Numbered from the stretch's first letter, positions 1 to 12,967 are shown. The stretch: DNA of 64,000 bases from Paratinospora sagittata (GCA_035771175.1 CM069608.1:27038519-27102518), one strand, 5' to 3'. The notes: a model not told the origin generated them from the letters alone. Program-made: numbers and translations.

Positions 1-795
1 CCAATTATTTATTAGAATGTTGAGAGAATTTTTGATGATTTTTTAAATATATATATATAATCCTTACAAAGATATGTCAAAAAGCTAAGTTTCTATTTTG
101 ATCTCTCATTTTGTTCTATTCTAGCTATCTTCTTAAATAAAATGTCATTTTCCACTCACTACTTTACTTTTTATCATTTATTTCTTTTATGTTTATGTAT
201 ATAAACTTCTTATTATCCTTTCTTTGTCTTTCCATCTCCAACTTTTTCTATTTACTTGAAGTGTTATAAAAAAAAATCATAACAATAAGATTTTTGAAGG
301 TATTGTCAACTTGACCAACATAAAATATATAACCAACATGGGTGGTGTTGTTGAAATCCTAAAGGACACATTTTGGACTTTTATTAGATAAGAATAATGT
401 TTGCTATGTTTAATATATAATACTTTTGCTAGCTAATACTAATATCTCTTATGTAAAAGGTTTCTGATTAAATAAATTATATTAATATAGACTATCTTTA
501 AATGTGTTACAAATTGAATGAAAATATGTTCCCTAGAATTTAGATCAAACACGTGGAAGGCAATATATCATTTTCAATGTTTCAGCTTTTAGGTATAAGC
601 CAATATAATTTAAACTTATAGGATGTTTTCTATTAGAATGCATATTCTTTTCATGCTCCTTTAGTATATTATTTTAGGTTTCTTTTATTTCTTTTCTCGT
701 GCGTAATTAAAGAATAACAAATTTTTGAAAAGAAAGAAATTTATAGATTATGTTTTTGTTAGCTTTATTAGCTTAACAAAGGTGAATATTTTTTA
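1..795. other. AT-rich sequence, no gene recognised
   Basis: No ORF of note, no splice-bounded coding exon and no clear repeat end was seen. It is probably host intergenic DNA or the eroded interior of the minus-strand element whose leader starts to its right. Confidence 0.4.
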
Positions 796-1196
796 TTTAA
801 CGTTCTTCCGAAGGTTCTTGGGGACGTTGCCCTTGGTTTCTTCAATTTTTCGGGTTTTTACTCCATCTTTTTGGGTTATTTCATGACCCTAAGATCTATT
901 CTCTTGTTCCTGAGATGATACCTTCTCTTTATCTAAAGTTTATGGAGTTGTTTTTCATAAAATCTTTCATTTTTTAACCTAAGGTTTATGATTTTGTCCA
1001 TCGGACAACATTTCTTCTCTTTCCTTTAAAGTTTATGTCATTATTTCTACCTAATTTTTCTAAAATTTATCTACTTTATTTCATAAAGTTTCAAACAAAC
1101 TTTGTTATTTCTTAAGGTTGATGTAACCTCTGGCCGACTCTGCGGTATTTTGGATTTGGGAGGGGCGTAGGACCTTTGCTCTGATACCAGTTTTAC
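796..1196 (-). mobile_element. 5' leader of minus-strand LTR element C (truncated)
   Basis: Read on the minus strand, this follows directly from the LTR at 1197-4553. After a 7-base gap comes a primer-binding site, then a non-coding leader with repeated short AAACTTTA-type segments (about 800-1100). No gag is found to the left, so the body is either deleted or outside the window. The left boundary is approximate. Confidence 0.5.
1178..1189 (-). promoter_or_regulatory. Primer-binding site (initiator tRNA-Met type), element C
   Basis: The plus strand reads GCTCTGATACCA, whose complement TGGTATCAGAGC is the usual plant LTR-retrotransposon PBS for initiator tRNA-Met. It lies 7 bases inside the LTR end at 1197. 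Confidence 0.8.
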
Positions 1197-1873
1197 TGTC
1201 ACACCCCCTTGGATGCGCCTAAATCGATAGAACACTCACAGGCGAAATGCAATGCAATAGCAAATGAAAATAAAAAAAAATGTAAGAACACAATGCAATG
1301 GTAAAATGATTATTTCATTAATTATAATTGTTTGGTACAAAAGTGGGTAGTATAACGACTGCCTTTTCAAGGGAACATTTTTTCCAAAATATCCTAACTA
1401 TTTGAACATAATAAAATTAGGGTTTACAAAATCTAGCACCCTATCTGGGTCCAGTCTAACTAGGGCCCATCAACCGCCACCCGAATCCATCTCAAGCTCC
1501 TAAAAAGTGGTTAGCAACAATATTGTCCAGTAGGTCAAACATATATTCTGTGGATTATGAAAATTAATAAAGAGAACATCACAATCATAAATATCAGATA
1601 AACACAACATAACCATCGTCAACAGTTTACAATATCTTTAACCAGTAAATACCTATAACGCGTCGTCTCGTTAGATTACGTGGCCAAATGTTGCCCTCGG
1701 TTATCATTCCAAGGATGTTCCTCCCCAGGGAATTTCACATACATACATGGCTCTATAAGTAGGTACAGTCCGTCTGTACATCTCCCTTTGGTTGACGCAA
1801 TGAAGCTTACAACATAGGTGTACCTCCTAGGCTGACCAAGTCAGGTGGGCACACATGCACCACGAGCAATATA

Positions 1874-2192
1874 TGTCACAACGCCCTTGACGTAGGGTGA
1901 TGTCATGACAGACACAATGTACTATACACGATACATTTCCTTTATATAATGTACAATACACTGTCAGCCTCAACTAAAATACACAATTTTCAAAAATTTC
2001 GACAGCATATCTTCATAAAATGGACAATTCACAAACTTTCTGATAAACCACAAATCAAATCACATATAATTATCCAAATCTACATTCATTCATTTCCATA
2101 CTCATTTATAGTCAGATATTCATCATCATAACAGTATTTCATACCCCAACATGTCAACTATGATTCATATTATCACCCCACTCGTCTAAGTG

Positions 2193-2233
<41 letters not shown>

Positions 2234-3837
2234 CATGCTAATTATACATATCAAAAGTAATCATATTTTAACCGTTTCCTCCATACATACATATGAAAGT
2301 AGAGTTCCAGAAGAAGGTTTATCCTTCATTTGATTTTCCTTTTCCTTTTGGGTCTTTACCTGAAATATTAGAGGCACTGGAGTGAGCTACAGTAATTTTC
2401 ATTCTATGACATTCATATGCATTTAATAAACATGTTGATAAAATCAAAATCAAATAGATTTAAAGATTCAAGTGCAAAAAGAACAATACATATATGCACA
2501 AATTAGCTTGGAGCTTACTGCAATATTTTTCAAAACAATTTCACTTTCCCACTGAACGTCATGTCCATCTCCCACCTTCTAAGTATAGAGCGGGACTCAC
2601 CCCTTGTTCGGCCCAAACAAGGGTAGCCTAACTGTCCTCTCATACTCAATTTCATCACAATCAATTCCAAGACAACCACTAAGCCCACGAGATACTCAAG
2701 GTACTACTTATGCGGGACTTATTCCTGGAATGACTCATGTTTTAACATGTTCTTACAAGTTAGACATACTTCGTTTTCGAAATATTTTTCATGAATTCAA
2801 TCAATGCAATTATATATAACATGTCATTCATACATGCTTATCATACGAACAATGCTATACAAAATAACCAAAAAATGGAAGAATACTCACACAATGTCAA
2901 CAGCCTAGTGCTCATCAAATATCACCATCGCTGCGTACTGTCCTCACTTTTTCAAACTTTGCTGTAATTTCACCAAACAATAATAACCAATTATTTCCCA
3001 TATGATTTCACTTTCAAATATGTCCACAAGTACTATGCGTCAATATATCTATATATAAACATCTCAGTCCCACCAATATATTATTCCATCAATATATTCG
3101 TATGCCATACCAAATAGGAATTATAATTGTATCATCAACTTATTCACAATCACATTAATAGGGTGTGATGTGGGCGTTGGGTATATATAAACTACTTATT
3201 TTTCTCAATTCCAAAACTAAATAATTATATTCGCAATAACTCGTCACTTACTAACTATTTGGTCATCAAAATCCCACGTTTCCAACACCAACCACGTCAC
3301 CCATGTACCCAAATCTAACCGTTGAAAACGCATAAAAATGACATATGTTATACAACTTGACGCGGGGAATACAAATATATAATTTTTATTGAAAAATGAC
3401 CAAGTTTTACCTTTGAATCGTGTGTCCTAGTTCTTTTTCCTTTTTTTCCTCTCTATTCGTCCCTGCTACTGTGCATCTTTTGTTTTCCTTCTGGGTTGCA
3501 AACATGCCCATCATCTCAATTCTTTCATGCATTTCATTCATTTCATTTTTATTTTTATGCAACACGCATTGAGTTAAAAGGAAAAAGGATGAACAATCCT
3601 TTTAATTTGATTTTATGCTCCCATCCACCAATTAATACCCAACTTTCTTTTTATTTAAATCATATAATTTAATTTAACTCATCCAATTTATGTAATTCAA
3701 TTTCATTAATTGTATTTTTATTATGTACTATCATCCACACATACATTTGACTCCTACATACGGAATACGCGTATGTATACACGTCGGTATATATATAAGT
3801 CCATGTAGATGTACAATTAAAACTATTGGGTGTTACA
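1874..3837 (-). mobile_element. Solo LTR, B-related, with ATATA target duplication
   Basis: The minus strand starts TGTAACACCCAATAG and ends CGTTGTGACA, matching the ends of family-B LTRs at 23481 and 60495. Both sides carry ATATA (1869-1873 and 3838-3842), a perfect 5-bp duplication. No internal coding DNA is present, so it is a solo LTR left by LTR-LTR recombination. It holds the hairpin at 2601-2623, the CTCAC/CAG acceptor-like module (AG at plus 2361-2360) and a candidate donor at about plus 3410. Confidence 0.85.
2195..2231. repeat. (TA)n microsatellite
   Basis: Uninterrupted TA dinucleotide run inside the solo LTR. Confidence 0.9.
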
Positions 3838-4553
3838 ATATACATGAGCCAGAGCCATCAATACATAGTCCAGGCCACGTCAGACATCCGTCCCTAGGCA
3901 ACCTTGTTTACCAAACTTCCATGGTGAAGCTTCAAGACCAAGGAAGGATCCTATCTCGAGTATAGCCCTAACACATAATCATGTGTGTGAAGATTCGGTC
4001 TAGGGTTATATACCGGGGCATGTTTCGACAATGTCTGGTGATGCCTATAAGGATCGGCCACACCATCACGCATCATTAGGACTTTCGGTATGGACTCCAT
4101 ACTTCGAGGTACATGCATAAAATGGTGATCAAATAGGGTCCCAAGTCAAATGGTATAACAGGTGGTAATCTCCAATACCTCTAATTGTCTCATAAGCATG
4201 ATATAGTCTAAGTGTACATCAAATATAATGAAAAATGTATGATAACTTCATAATAATACATTATACACGCAAACATATGCTTTCGTTCCCACCTTCGAAT
4301 GTGCAACTCTTCTTAAATCGACTGACTTCTCGGAGAACAACAACCTAAAACAATACAACAGAAAGAGAGGAAGAGGGCTAAGAGAGGAAGAAGGGAGGAG
4401 AGGAGTGGATGGTGAGAATGGTGTGGGAGAGCCCCTATTCATAGGATTTTTGATGCAAAATGTTCTATCGAACATTCCGTTGAGAAAATTCTTCTTATTT
4501 TCCTGATGTTACCTGTTTTTGTTTCTTTTAGTCTAATCTTGGGGGCTATTACA

Positions 4554-5311
4554 ATGTTAATCAACCGTTGTTTTGCCCACTGCCCAGGTAACCCTGGTTG
4601 GCTGCCTAGGAGCTTCTAACATTTAATTTTGCTTTTGCATTTTGGTTTTTGTGCTCAGATGTTTTCTTATGCGACGTTGACAGAAATTTAAAATTTGAAG
4701 ACCTTTAATTTGTTGTACCCCGGGGTATAACTATTTTTATTAATAATTTTCCATGCCTTAAAAATGGTGCCCAATCTATTCAAAAACATAATAATATATA
4801 TAAATTTTCTAAAAAAAACTTTTAAAAGCAACGAATTACTAAAAAGTGCCCATTAGAGACACTCTAATAACTCATTTTTAATTATATATTGAAACATAGG
4901 TTTGTTGTATTTTTAGCATAATTTTTTAGTTTATAGCATCTAATTAAACATTTATAGTACTAAACTAAATATTGTACATTATTTCAACAATGTTAATTTT
5001 AGTGTTTTAAACAAAATAATAAATTAAAAAATTGTATTGCCCAATGATTTGATGTCTAAATGTTAAAAATGATTAAGTACACACATACATTAACGATATG
5101 ATGTCTAAATGTTAAAATGAGTCATATTAGATAGCCAATAATTATTTCAACTCTATTTTGTATACACTTAGACTTTGAAATGTGAGTATTTCATTTAACA
5201 TTTTTAAGTTAAGGTTGTGATTGGTTTACCATTTGAAAATATGGATACAATATTCTAAAAATAAAAATTTCAAGTTATGAAACCAAACAATATCTTCAAA
5301 AAACTTTGACT
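4554..5311. other. AT-rich spacer, no gene seen
   Basis: Lies between two LTR elements. A short segment, GATGTCTAAATGTTAAA, occurs twice at about 5050 and 5100. Nothing else was recognised. Confidence 0.4.
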
Positions 5312-5324
5312 ATGATTGATAGAG

Positions 5325-5754
5325 AACTACAAAAAAATAAATATTTAACAACACAACAAATATTATTAAAAAGAATGTCATTAAATATTAAAAGTTTTGA
5401 TAATATCTAAAAAAACGTTATTTATTTCAAAATTTACTATATGTAATTTTGTTTTCCTAAAAATTATGATTTAAAAATAACGTTCATTTTTCAATACTAA
5501 AATATAGTTTGTTTTTAAATCTTATTAATATTTTGAGAAATCTAATAGAAACTTTTAATAATATTTCAAATTTTATATAATAAATTAATAAAAATTTGAG
5601 TTTCTTTTTGAGTAATATTAGATAATAGGTTTTAATTATAAAGTTTTAATTATTTTAATAACTTTTTTTAAATAAAATCAAAACTTCTAAATATTTAATG
5701 ATATTCATTTTAACAATATTGTTTATGTTGTTAAAAAATTATTTTTTTATAGTG
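5325..5754. mobile_element. CACTA-type MITE inserted in the Copia-1 5' LTR
   Basis: The right end reads TTTTTTTATAGTG and the left end (A/C)ACTACAAAAAAATAAAT. They form imperfect terminal inverted repeats of about 28 bp that continue into TTTAACAAC. The 3-bp flanks are GAG and AAG. The intact 3' LTR copy at 8209 shows the uninterrupted site (TGATAGAGGTAAC), so the insertion point is 8 bases into the LTR. Confidence 0.65.
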
Positions 5755-7565
5755 AAGGTAACTTATGAACCTGGTCGCATATTTAGTCTACTAATCTGTT
5801 GGGTTAATTTATTAGTTAGTTAAGTATATGTTTAGTCATGTTATGAAAATTGTCTAATGGGATTAAGTCTTGTAACTAATTGTTGAGAATGCTATCTATA
5901 CTCACATATGTAAGCATTAAACAAGAAGTTCTATATATATAATGAAGAATGATCATATCTGAAATGGTCTAAAATATTTTCTTGAAAGGATCTCTGATTT
6001 TTTTATCTGCTATGGTATCAAATCCTAAGGACGGAAGTCCATGGCTACATACTATGGTTATTCAGGATCTATGAATCCTTTCTCAAACTCATTGAGTGCA
6101 TTTCTCTCAGTAAAACTTAATAGAAACAATTTCCTGTTATGAAAATCCCAACTACTTCCAACTGTGACTGGACATGACCTTGATGACATTCTTCTTGGAA
6201 AAAACTGCTTACTTGAATATGGATCAACTAATCCAAAATTTGCAATCTAGAACCGGAATGATCAGCTACTGTTAAGTTGGTTGAGATCAAGCATGACAGA
6301 AGATATTCTTGGCTGGGTAGTTCATTACAACACCATTGCATCGGTATGGAAGACTTTGAAGCAATCATTTGCCAATCAATCCAAGGTCAAGGTGTGACAA
6401 TTGAAAGCTTAGTTGAATACGACAAAGAAAGGTAATCTTTCCATCTCCAATTATTGTGACAAGATGTGATCGATATTTGACAATCTGATCGCTGCTTGAT
6501 ATCTAGTCTAAGAACTTGATCTTGTTTTCGCTATGCTAAACTGTCTAGGCTTAGAATATGATTAAGTCGTAGTAAATCTAATACAAACTTTTACTAATAT
6601 TTCAAATTTTATATAGTAAATTAATAAAAGTTTGTGTTTCTTTTTTAGTAATATTAGATAATAGGTTTTAATTATAAAGTTTTAATTATTTTAATAGCTT
6701 TTTTTAAATAAAATCAAAACTTCTAAATATTTAATGACATTCATTTTAACAACATTGTTTATGTTGTTAAAAAAATATTTTTTTATAGTGGAGGTAACTT
6801 ATGAATCTGGTCGCATATCTGTATGTATTAGTATAGTCTACTAATTAGTTGGGTTAATTTATTAGTTAGTTAAAAATATCTATCTAGTAATGTTATGAAA
6901 TTTGTCTAATGAAATTAAGTCTTGTAACTAATTGTTGAGAATGCTATCATTAAACAATAAGTTCTATAAATATAATGAAGAACGATCATATCTGAAATGG
7001 TCTGAAATATTTTCTATCAGATCCTAAATACGGAAGTCCATGGCTATATCCTATGGTAATTCAGGATTTATGAATCCTTTCTCAAATTCATCAAGTGCAT
7101 CTCTCTCAGTAAAACTTGATAAAAACAATTTTCTGTTATGAAAATCTCAACTACTTCCAACTGTAACTGGACATGAGCTTGATGACATTCTTCTTGGAAA
7201 AACTGCTTACTTGAAGATGGATCAACTAATCCAAAATTTTCAATCTCGAATCGGAATGATCAACTACTGTTAAGTTGGTTGAGATCAAGCATGACAGAAG
7301 AGATTCTTGGCTTGGTAGTTCATTTCAACACCACTGCATCAGTATGGAAGACTTTGAAGCAATCGTTTGCCAATCAATCCAAGGTCAAGGTATTACAATT
7401 AAAAGTTTAGTTGTAGGGGATGAAGAAAGGTAATCTTTCCATCTCCAATTATTGTGACAAGATGCGATCGATATTTGACAATCTGATCTCTGCTAGATAT
7501 CTAGTCGAAAAACTTGATCTTGTTTTTGTTGTGCTAAACGGTCTAGGCTTAGAATATGATTCAGT
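5538..7565 (+). repeat. Tandem duplication of about 1.03 kb inside Copia-1
   Basis: Unit 1 (about 5538-6566) and unit 2 (about 6574-7565) are offset by about 1036 bases. Each holds the last 216 bases of the MITE, a copia LTR and the gag start. In unit 2 the LTR end and PBS are partly deleted near 7012. The duplication therefore happened after the MITE had entered the LTR. Confidence 0.75.
6041..6566 (+). pseudogene. Copia gag fragment, copy 1 (broken)
   Basis: Begins MATYYGYSG and keeps words typical of the copia-type gag N-terminus (LNRNNFLL, LLPTVTGHDLDD, SISNYCDKM). It has several in-frame stops and a frameshift, so it is non-coding. It is duplicated at 7040. Confidence 0.65.
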
Positions 7566-7617
7566 TTTGAACTTACGACCTTGCTTGATCAATCTCATGC
7601 ATATATCTCTCCTTCCC
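7040..7617 (+). pseudogene. Copia gag fragment, copy 2 (broken)
   Basis: Same gag region as the copy at 6041, again with stops and frame changes. The last open piece (7420-7617) keeps LSISNYCDKMRSIFDNL and LGLEYDSV. After it the coding sequence jumps to RNase H at about 7735, so the rest of pol has been deleted. Confidence 0.65.
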
Positions 7618-7734
7618 TAACTTAAAATAAATAGCTACGAATCAGTTAATGTTCATGCATTATTAATTAATTAAATCCATAGAATCTGATCATCACATTA
7701 TTACATCACGCATGCAGGTTATGCATGTACGGAA

Positions 7735-8205
7735 CTGGATTTAATACACAAGATAGCCTCATGTTGATGACAAAAAATCAACAGGAGGCTATCGTGTGTA
7801 CTTGGGATCCAATCTTATTTCTTGGTCCTCGAAGAAACAGTCGACGGTAGCTTGATCGAGCACGGAGAGTGAGTACAGGTCCTTGGCTAATACAACCTGA
7901 GTTGTCTTGGGTACAAAGCTTACTTAGGGAGATTGGATGTTATTCGAATCAGTCACCTATCATCTGGTGCGATAATATCAGTGTTGTTGCTCTTGCCACA
8001 AACCTTGTGTTTCATGCACGAACAAAGCACATCGAGATAGATGCACATTACATTTGTGATCGGGTTCTTCGTCGAAATTTTCAGATTCGCTATGTGGCTT
8101 CTATTGATCGATTGGCTGATGTGTTAACTAAGGTTTTGTCAAGGTCTCGGTTCTTCTATCTCAAATCCAAGCTCAAGGTTCAATCTTCACCCTTTTACTT
8201 GAAGG
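7735..8205 (+). pseudogene. Copia RNase H remnant
   Basis: Translation shows the copia RNase H series: [19 protein letters not shown], then SPIIWCDNISVVALA, VFHARTKHIEIDAHYI and RLADVLTKVLSRSRF. The WCDN acidic motif and the HARTKHIEID motif are present, but stops and frame changes break the region near 7850. It is followed within 5 bases by the purine tract and 3' LTR, as expected for the pol end. Confidence 0.8.
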
Positions 8206-8208
8206 GGA

Positions 8209-8489
8209 TGATAGAGGTAACTCATGAACCTAGTCACATATCTGTATGTAGTTCAGTCTGCTAGTCACCTGGGTTAATTTGTTAGTTAGTTGAGTGTTTG
8301 TCCAGTTATGTTATGACAAGTGTCCAATGTAATAGTCTTGTAACTAACTGTTGAGAATGTTCTCTGTACTCTCTCACGTATGTAATTAAGCATCACATAT
8401 GTTCTATAAATATAATGAAGAACGGTCAGATTCGTAATGGTCTGAAAAATTTTATTTCTTGGAAGGGTCTCTGGTTTCTTTCTCCGATA
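8209..8489 (+). repeat. 3' LTR of Copia-1
   Basis: Starts TGATAGAGGTAACTC after the purine tract. It is colinear with the LTR pieces at 5755-6012 and 6789-7012 and is followed by the ATGAT duplication. Confidence 0.75.
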
Positions 8490-8494
8490 ATGAT

Positions 8495-10502
8495 TAATCA
8501 AGTGGGATTTAAATGTGAGCTTCGCTAAAAAAAAATCTTTGGTTTTTAAGCGCCTAAGATTCATGGCCTCGTTGATGGTGAGCAAATAGCCATGAAGGTG
8601 GCCCAACACCAATGATAATCAAGCAGGCCTAACCTTATCCTCTCATTGCATGGTTAGAAACTTTAAACATCTTATCAAAGAAACTCTATTTTTCTTTTTC
8701 GTTATTCTTAAGCTAGATTAGCAAGTAATTATTTGATAGATAATGTGTCTTTCTAATCCTGAATTGACCAATACAAACTAAAAATCATAATTCAGTATGT
8801 CAATTGTATGGGTCCCTTAACAAAATATATATCTAGGCATTTTATTGGTAACTTATCTCATGCTTAATCTATATTAATATCACCACTGTCATTCATAGGA
8901 ACACGCGTGTAGGGAGGCAGGAAGAACACATCTTACCACCACCATCTCTCATGTCTTCACTATGGTACGGTTGAACAGCCAAACAAGCTAGATTGGCATG
9001 TGAGTAAATTTTGTTATACATAGCAATGAATATTAAAACCAGTTAACCTAAAAACTATAAGGCAAATATACAATAAAAGATTGCAAATGTGAAAAAAGAT
9101 AAAAGATACTCAAGAGTGACACGTAATAGAAATGAGTGTTCCTATAGTATTAGATCATATGCATCTACATATGTAACACGCAAATTCTAGTGATTCAATA
9201 ACTACAAGAGCACCCGTGTTTCTATCACAAGTCATTCTTGGGTACTCCTAGCATAAAAATAAAGATCTCTATATTTAGTATTTGGTGAGCTGAAATTTTT
9301 GAGATGGAAACAATTTGAGGAGGGAAAAAAAAAAAAAAAAAACATACATCAAGAAGAATTAAGGAGTGAAAATATATATTGGTGAAGATGAAGAGATAAT
9401 TATGAAAGAAAAATTAGAATGAGGAATTCTCGAAAAGAAGTGTTCTCTAAACGAATTTGAGAGTGGTTCCATCATATAGATGTTCCCATAACTACATTCT
9501 CAACTAGGATTATATATTTAAAATGGAAATGGGGAAGTTTGTTTGTTCATTATGGGTTGATATATGTTTCGGTACGTTCGTAGTTTCTATATTCCTTTTG
9601 GGGGTCAAATGTGACTAAGTCCACAACCTAATCGATTAAAAAAAAAAAATTGAAAAATAGTGGGTGTAAAAGAAAACACAAATAAATAACTATTAACGAC
9701 AAATCAAATTCACATATAACCTACTTTCTTGATAAGTTAGCATAATTTAAAAAATATCATTTCACACCCATAAAGGTAGCAATTGTGGTTTTCCAACTCC
9801 CTCGCTTCCACTCATTCCATTCATCCACAACCCTTTCTTTGAAGCTTGTCTTCTTATTTCTTCGTGATTATTCTCTCCATATTCCAAACAAAAGTTAGAA
9901 GATTAAATAGGTACATATTCTTTTTTTAGTGATATATTGCATTTTTTTTCAATTTATATTATTATCATGAGAGAGCAGAGTAACTAATACTAAGTAGTTG
10001 AAAAGAGGAGCACATATTATTTGGTCAACTAGGGTTTGAATATTGTTCGATGTGTATCGATCAAAAGAATAGTCCTACATATCTCCAAGAAAAACAGAAA
10101 AGATCAAAAGAATAGTATGATTGGGTATCGCATACATGCATGTTGCTCATGATGATGATGGCTGATGGCCTTTGTCTGCCATATAGGATCTAATCCCCTC
10201 GCCTCCGCAAGTAGACTTAAAGGTAGTTAAATAGAAATAATATTGCTGGAAGTTGAACCTACCAACTTTAGTCTCAAAGCCGATAGTCTGATTGGGTATG
10301 GCATACATGCATGTTGCTCATGATGATGATGGCCTTTATCTACCCACTATAGGATATGTATAGACCATTATACCCACAAATATACAGTAGAGTAAGAGAA
10401 TCATAAACTCATTTTCAGTTTATCTTTGTGTTCAAATGTTTAATTATACTGGTAATGATCCAAGCTCAGCAACAAATATATAAATTACAAAATTTTAATA
10501 TT
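8495..10502. other. Intergenic AT-rich DNA
   Basis: No coding region recognised. It contains short A-runs (about 9330 and 9640) and the repeat at 10120-10336 listed separately. Confidence 0.4.
10120..10336. repeat. Direct repeat of about 45 bp, 171 bp apart
   Basis: GATTGGGTAT(C/G)GCATACATG followed by CATGTTGCTCATGATGATG occurs at about 10119 and again at about 10290 with one mismatch over the core. The DNA between is unrelated. Confidence 0.75.
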
Positions 10503-10623
10503 CACTATAAGAAATAGGAGAGTTTTGATTACAATATTTTAGCTACAAGTAAACATATATCACTACAAGTGAACATTTAGTCACTATAAAATTTTGTAAT
10601 TAATTCCCCCATTTTTTGTAGTG
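10503..10623. mobile_element. CACTA-type MITE, 121 bp, ATT target duplication
   Basis: The left end is CACTATAAGAAATAGG and the right end CCCATTTTTTGTAGTG, whose complement is CACTACAAAAAATGGG. ATT flanks both sides (10500-10502, 10624-10626), the 3-bp duplication usual for CACTA elements. No coding capacity. Confidence 0.75.
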
Positions 10624-10626
10624 ATT

Positions 10627-12378
10627 TTATTATCTCCCCAATATTTCATACTAACACACATATAGCGAATCCGTACCCGGCCTAGTTTAAAAAATGGACA
10701 AATAATATTCTTTGTACCCGTATGTTTTAAAAATCAAATAGCTCAGTTTTGTTCATACTCGTATATTTTTTAAATAATATATAGTAGTAAAATGTGTTTT
10801 TTTCATTAAAAAATAGAAATCTCATGCTAATGGTAATGAAAACAAAGAAGAGGAAGAAAATAAAAAGAAGAAATAAAGATTTAATAAGAAATATAAATAA
10901 AAAAGATTTAATTGAGCTAGAGCTAGCATAAACAAATTAAAATATGGGTTTTGTAAAATATACGCCTTATATTAAGTAAGAACCGGGTACCCGGCTTTTG
11001 GAGCCTATATCCGAACCCGACCCGATTTTTAAAACGAACAAAATTTTTTATCCATACCTGGCTTAATTTTTAAAAAATCTTATCTATACCTATTTTAAAA
11101 CGGACGGAACAAAGAGGACAAAGACCTAATTTGCCACCCCTATATATCATGCCTATTCTTTTCTCATTAATTTAAGTGGTTACATTTATTTGTACATTCC
11201 AAATAAATAGAGATGACCATTTCCTACTCCAAAAGAAAAAAATATTGTAGTAAGCTAAAAAGATATTTCTTGAAATGTACTTTCAATTTTTTGGCAGTAG
11301 ATTCATGTCAAATTTGGCATTTATGATCGTTGTTCTTAGATATATCTCTATAAGTTACAGAATATCAATTGATGAATCACACCAATCATTTAATGACTTT
11401 TCTCATTTCTCCAAGGTACATTAATTAAGTAGTTGTCAAATATATTTTATTTTCAAAGTGGGTAATGATTGACTAACACACTTTATTGACATTATCTTTG
11501 AGAGTTATTGGATTGTCTCATATCATGTATTGATGTATAATTTGAGGCGATTACTCCGTGATACGAGACCATTTAACAACTTTTACAGACAATGTTAATA
11601 AAGTGTATATTTTTAAAGTATTTTCCTATTGAAAATATTAGGTTAGTGTAATTAATGATAGACTCCAACTCATTATAACAATATAAAATGATACGTGTTC
11701 ATCTTACTATTATGATGTGATAAAGTCTTTAGCCAACACTTCACTCATAAACATCTTGACTAATATGATATCTTCTTTTTTTTTTTTTTTTTCTTTTGTT
11801 GTTGTTGAGAAAATATAATATTAGTAATTAGTTATATAATTAGCATCAGGTCAGTTTCTGACCTATTAGTCCTCATAATTATTTTCTAGGATGAGACATT
11901 AGCAAGAGTTAAACTTAGAACTTTTAAATTTTAACGCCACCTCTTTGTCAAGTATACTAACTCTATATTGGCTATCATATCTTCTTCAGTCAAGGAATGC
12001 AGTATTAATATAATTATGTATCCTACACAAAATATTTCCAATCAGCCATCAATGATGGTAAAACTCTGTTCCTTTAGCCAAAAGTGGCAGTTAAACTTTT
12101 CTATACTAAAACGAATTTTTTATTCATTTGTCATCTGTTCAATTAACTTTTCTAAACTTTTAAATATCACATCAATTGTAAATTTCTTATAGATAATGTA
12201 GTCCCATGTAAACTCAATCTCTGTTTAATCTTATAATTTATATCTTAAAATTTTATAATAGCAAAACACCTCTTCTTGGAGAAAGCTAATCTAATTACAA
12301 CTACAATACAACTTTTACCTCAAAGAATGCATGTTAAAAAAAGGTAGTATTAATTGTTAGGCAATAAATGATTTATAC
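10627..12378. other. Intergenic DNA with a possible unnamed repeat
   Basis: About 10660-11130 has the look of a dispersed element: GTACCCGGCCTAG near one end and CCGGGTACCCGGC plus CCCGACCCG near the other, with ACCCCTATAT after it. No clean ends or duplication were found. The rest is AT-rich with a T-run near 11775 and no gene. Confidence 0.3.
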
Positions 12379-12614
12379 CGTTAAAAATCCCTTGACCTAA
12401 AAGTTATAACTATTAAATAAGAACTTAACAATACATATTAAGTTATCATAATACTCTCTCTCACGTGGAGCCTTATCCTGCAAGTGAAGAACTAGAAGAG
12501 AGAGTCAATAATAAGACTTGAACCCAAGACTCTGATATCATGTTAAAAATCACTCAACCCAAAAATTATAGCTATTAGATAAGGGTCAGAACAACCTATA
12601 TCAAGCTATTATCA
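12379..12614 (-). mobile_element. Probable TRIM (miniature LTR element)
   Basis: Two similar direct repeats of about 70 bp (12379-12448 and 12541-12614) flank 92 bases without coding capacity. Next to the right repeat, the minus strand reads TGATATCAGAGTC, a slightly changed tRNA-Met PBS. The interior holds a purine/pyrimidine tract and CACGTGAGAGAGAG, as in plant TRIMs. No target duplication was found, so the exact ends are unsure. Confidence 0.5.
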
Positions 12615-12967
12615 ATCCAATACAATACGTTTTTGTTCATCCATCCCTAGATGAATCATAAATATTGTTGTATTCAGCTGTATTAGGCCAATTAATAATA
12701 AAAGTCTATTATAACCGCATAATTACCAACATTAGCCAAACAAATCATTTAGTGTTCATACAAACTTTCTTCAATCATTGGGGCTCTTTTATAATAGTCA
12801 AATAAAAACACTTTTCCTAGCCTTGGTTGACCATGCATAGATAAACACATGTAAATTACAAATAAAAAAAAATGAGGCTGTTGAAAAATAAAATAAAAAA
12901 ATAATAATACAAATAAAAAAAAAACATGTGTAAAAGAGTTTGATCTAAAGAAGACTTCCCCTTCAAA
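12615..12967. other. Upstream region, no gene seen
   Basis: AT-rich DNA between the TRIM and the GH3 promoter motifs. No supported ORF. Confidence 0.4.

Larger units (their letters stand above)
1197..4553 (-). mobile_element. LTR of element C, interrupted by a solo LTR
   Basis: On the minus strand the LTR opens with TGTAATAGCCCCC (plus end at 4553) and closes with GGTGTGACA (plus start at 1197) next to the PBS, so it is a 5' LTR. Removing the nested solo LTR at 1874-3837 plus one ATATA leaves about 1.39 kb. The base run after its outer end is ATGTT; no matching duplication could be found, as the other end is not in the window. Confidence 0.65.
5317..8489 (+). mobile_element. Decayed Ty1-copia element (Copia-1) with ATGAT target duplication
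   Basis: The 5' LTR starts TGATAGAG at 5317 and ends near 6012 just before a degenerate PBS (TGGTATCAAATCC). The 3' LTR is 8209-8489, preceded by a purine tract (GAAGGGGA). The flanks at 5312-5316 and 8490-8494 are both ATGAT, so this is one insertion. LTR length without the MITE is about 270 bp. Inside are a gag region present twice, a second partial LTR (about 6789-7012), then a jump to the end of RNase H. Protease, integrase and most of RT are missing. Confidence 0.8.

Noticed and set aside
1949..4475. Short ORFs on both strands in the first LTR region
   Set aside because: They lie in LTR sequence, lack codon signal and differ between related LTRs.
1197..4553. A single 3.36-kb LTR
   Set aside because: The middle carries its own LTR ends and a perfect ATATA duplication at 1869-1873 and 3838-3842, so it is a shorter LTR with a nested solo LTR.
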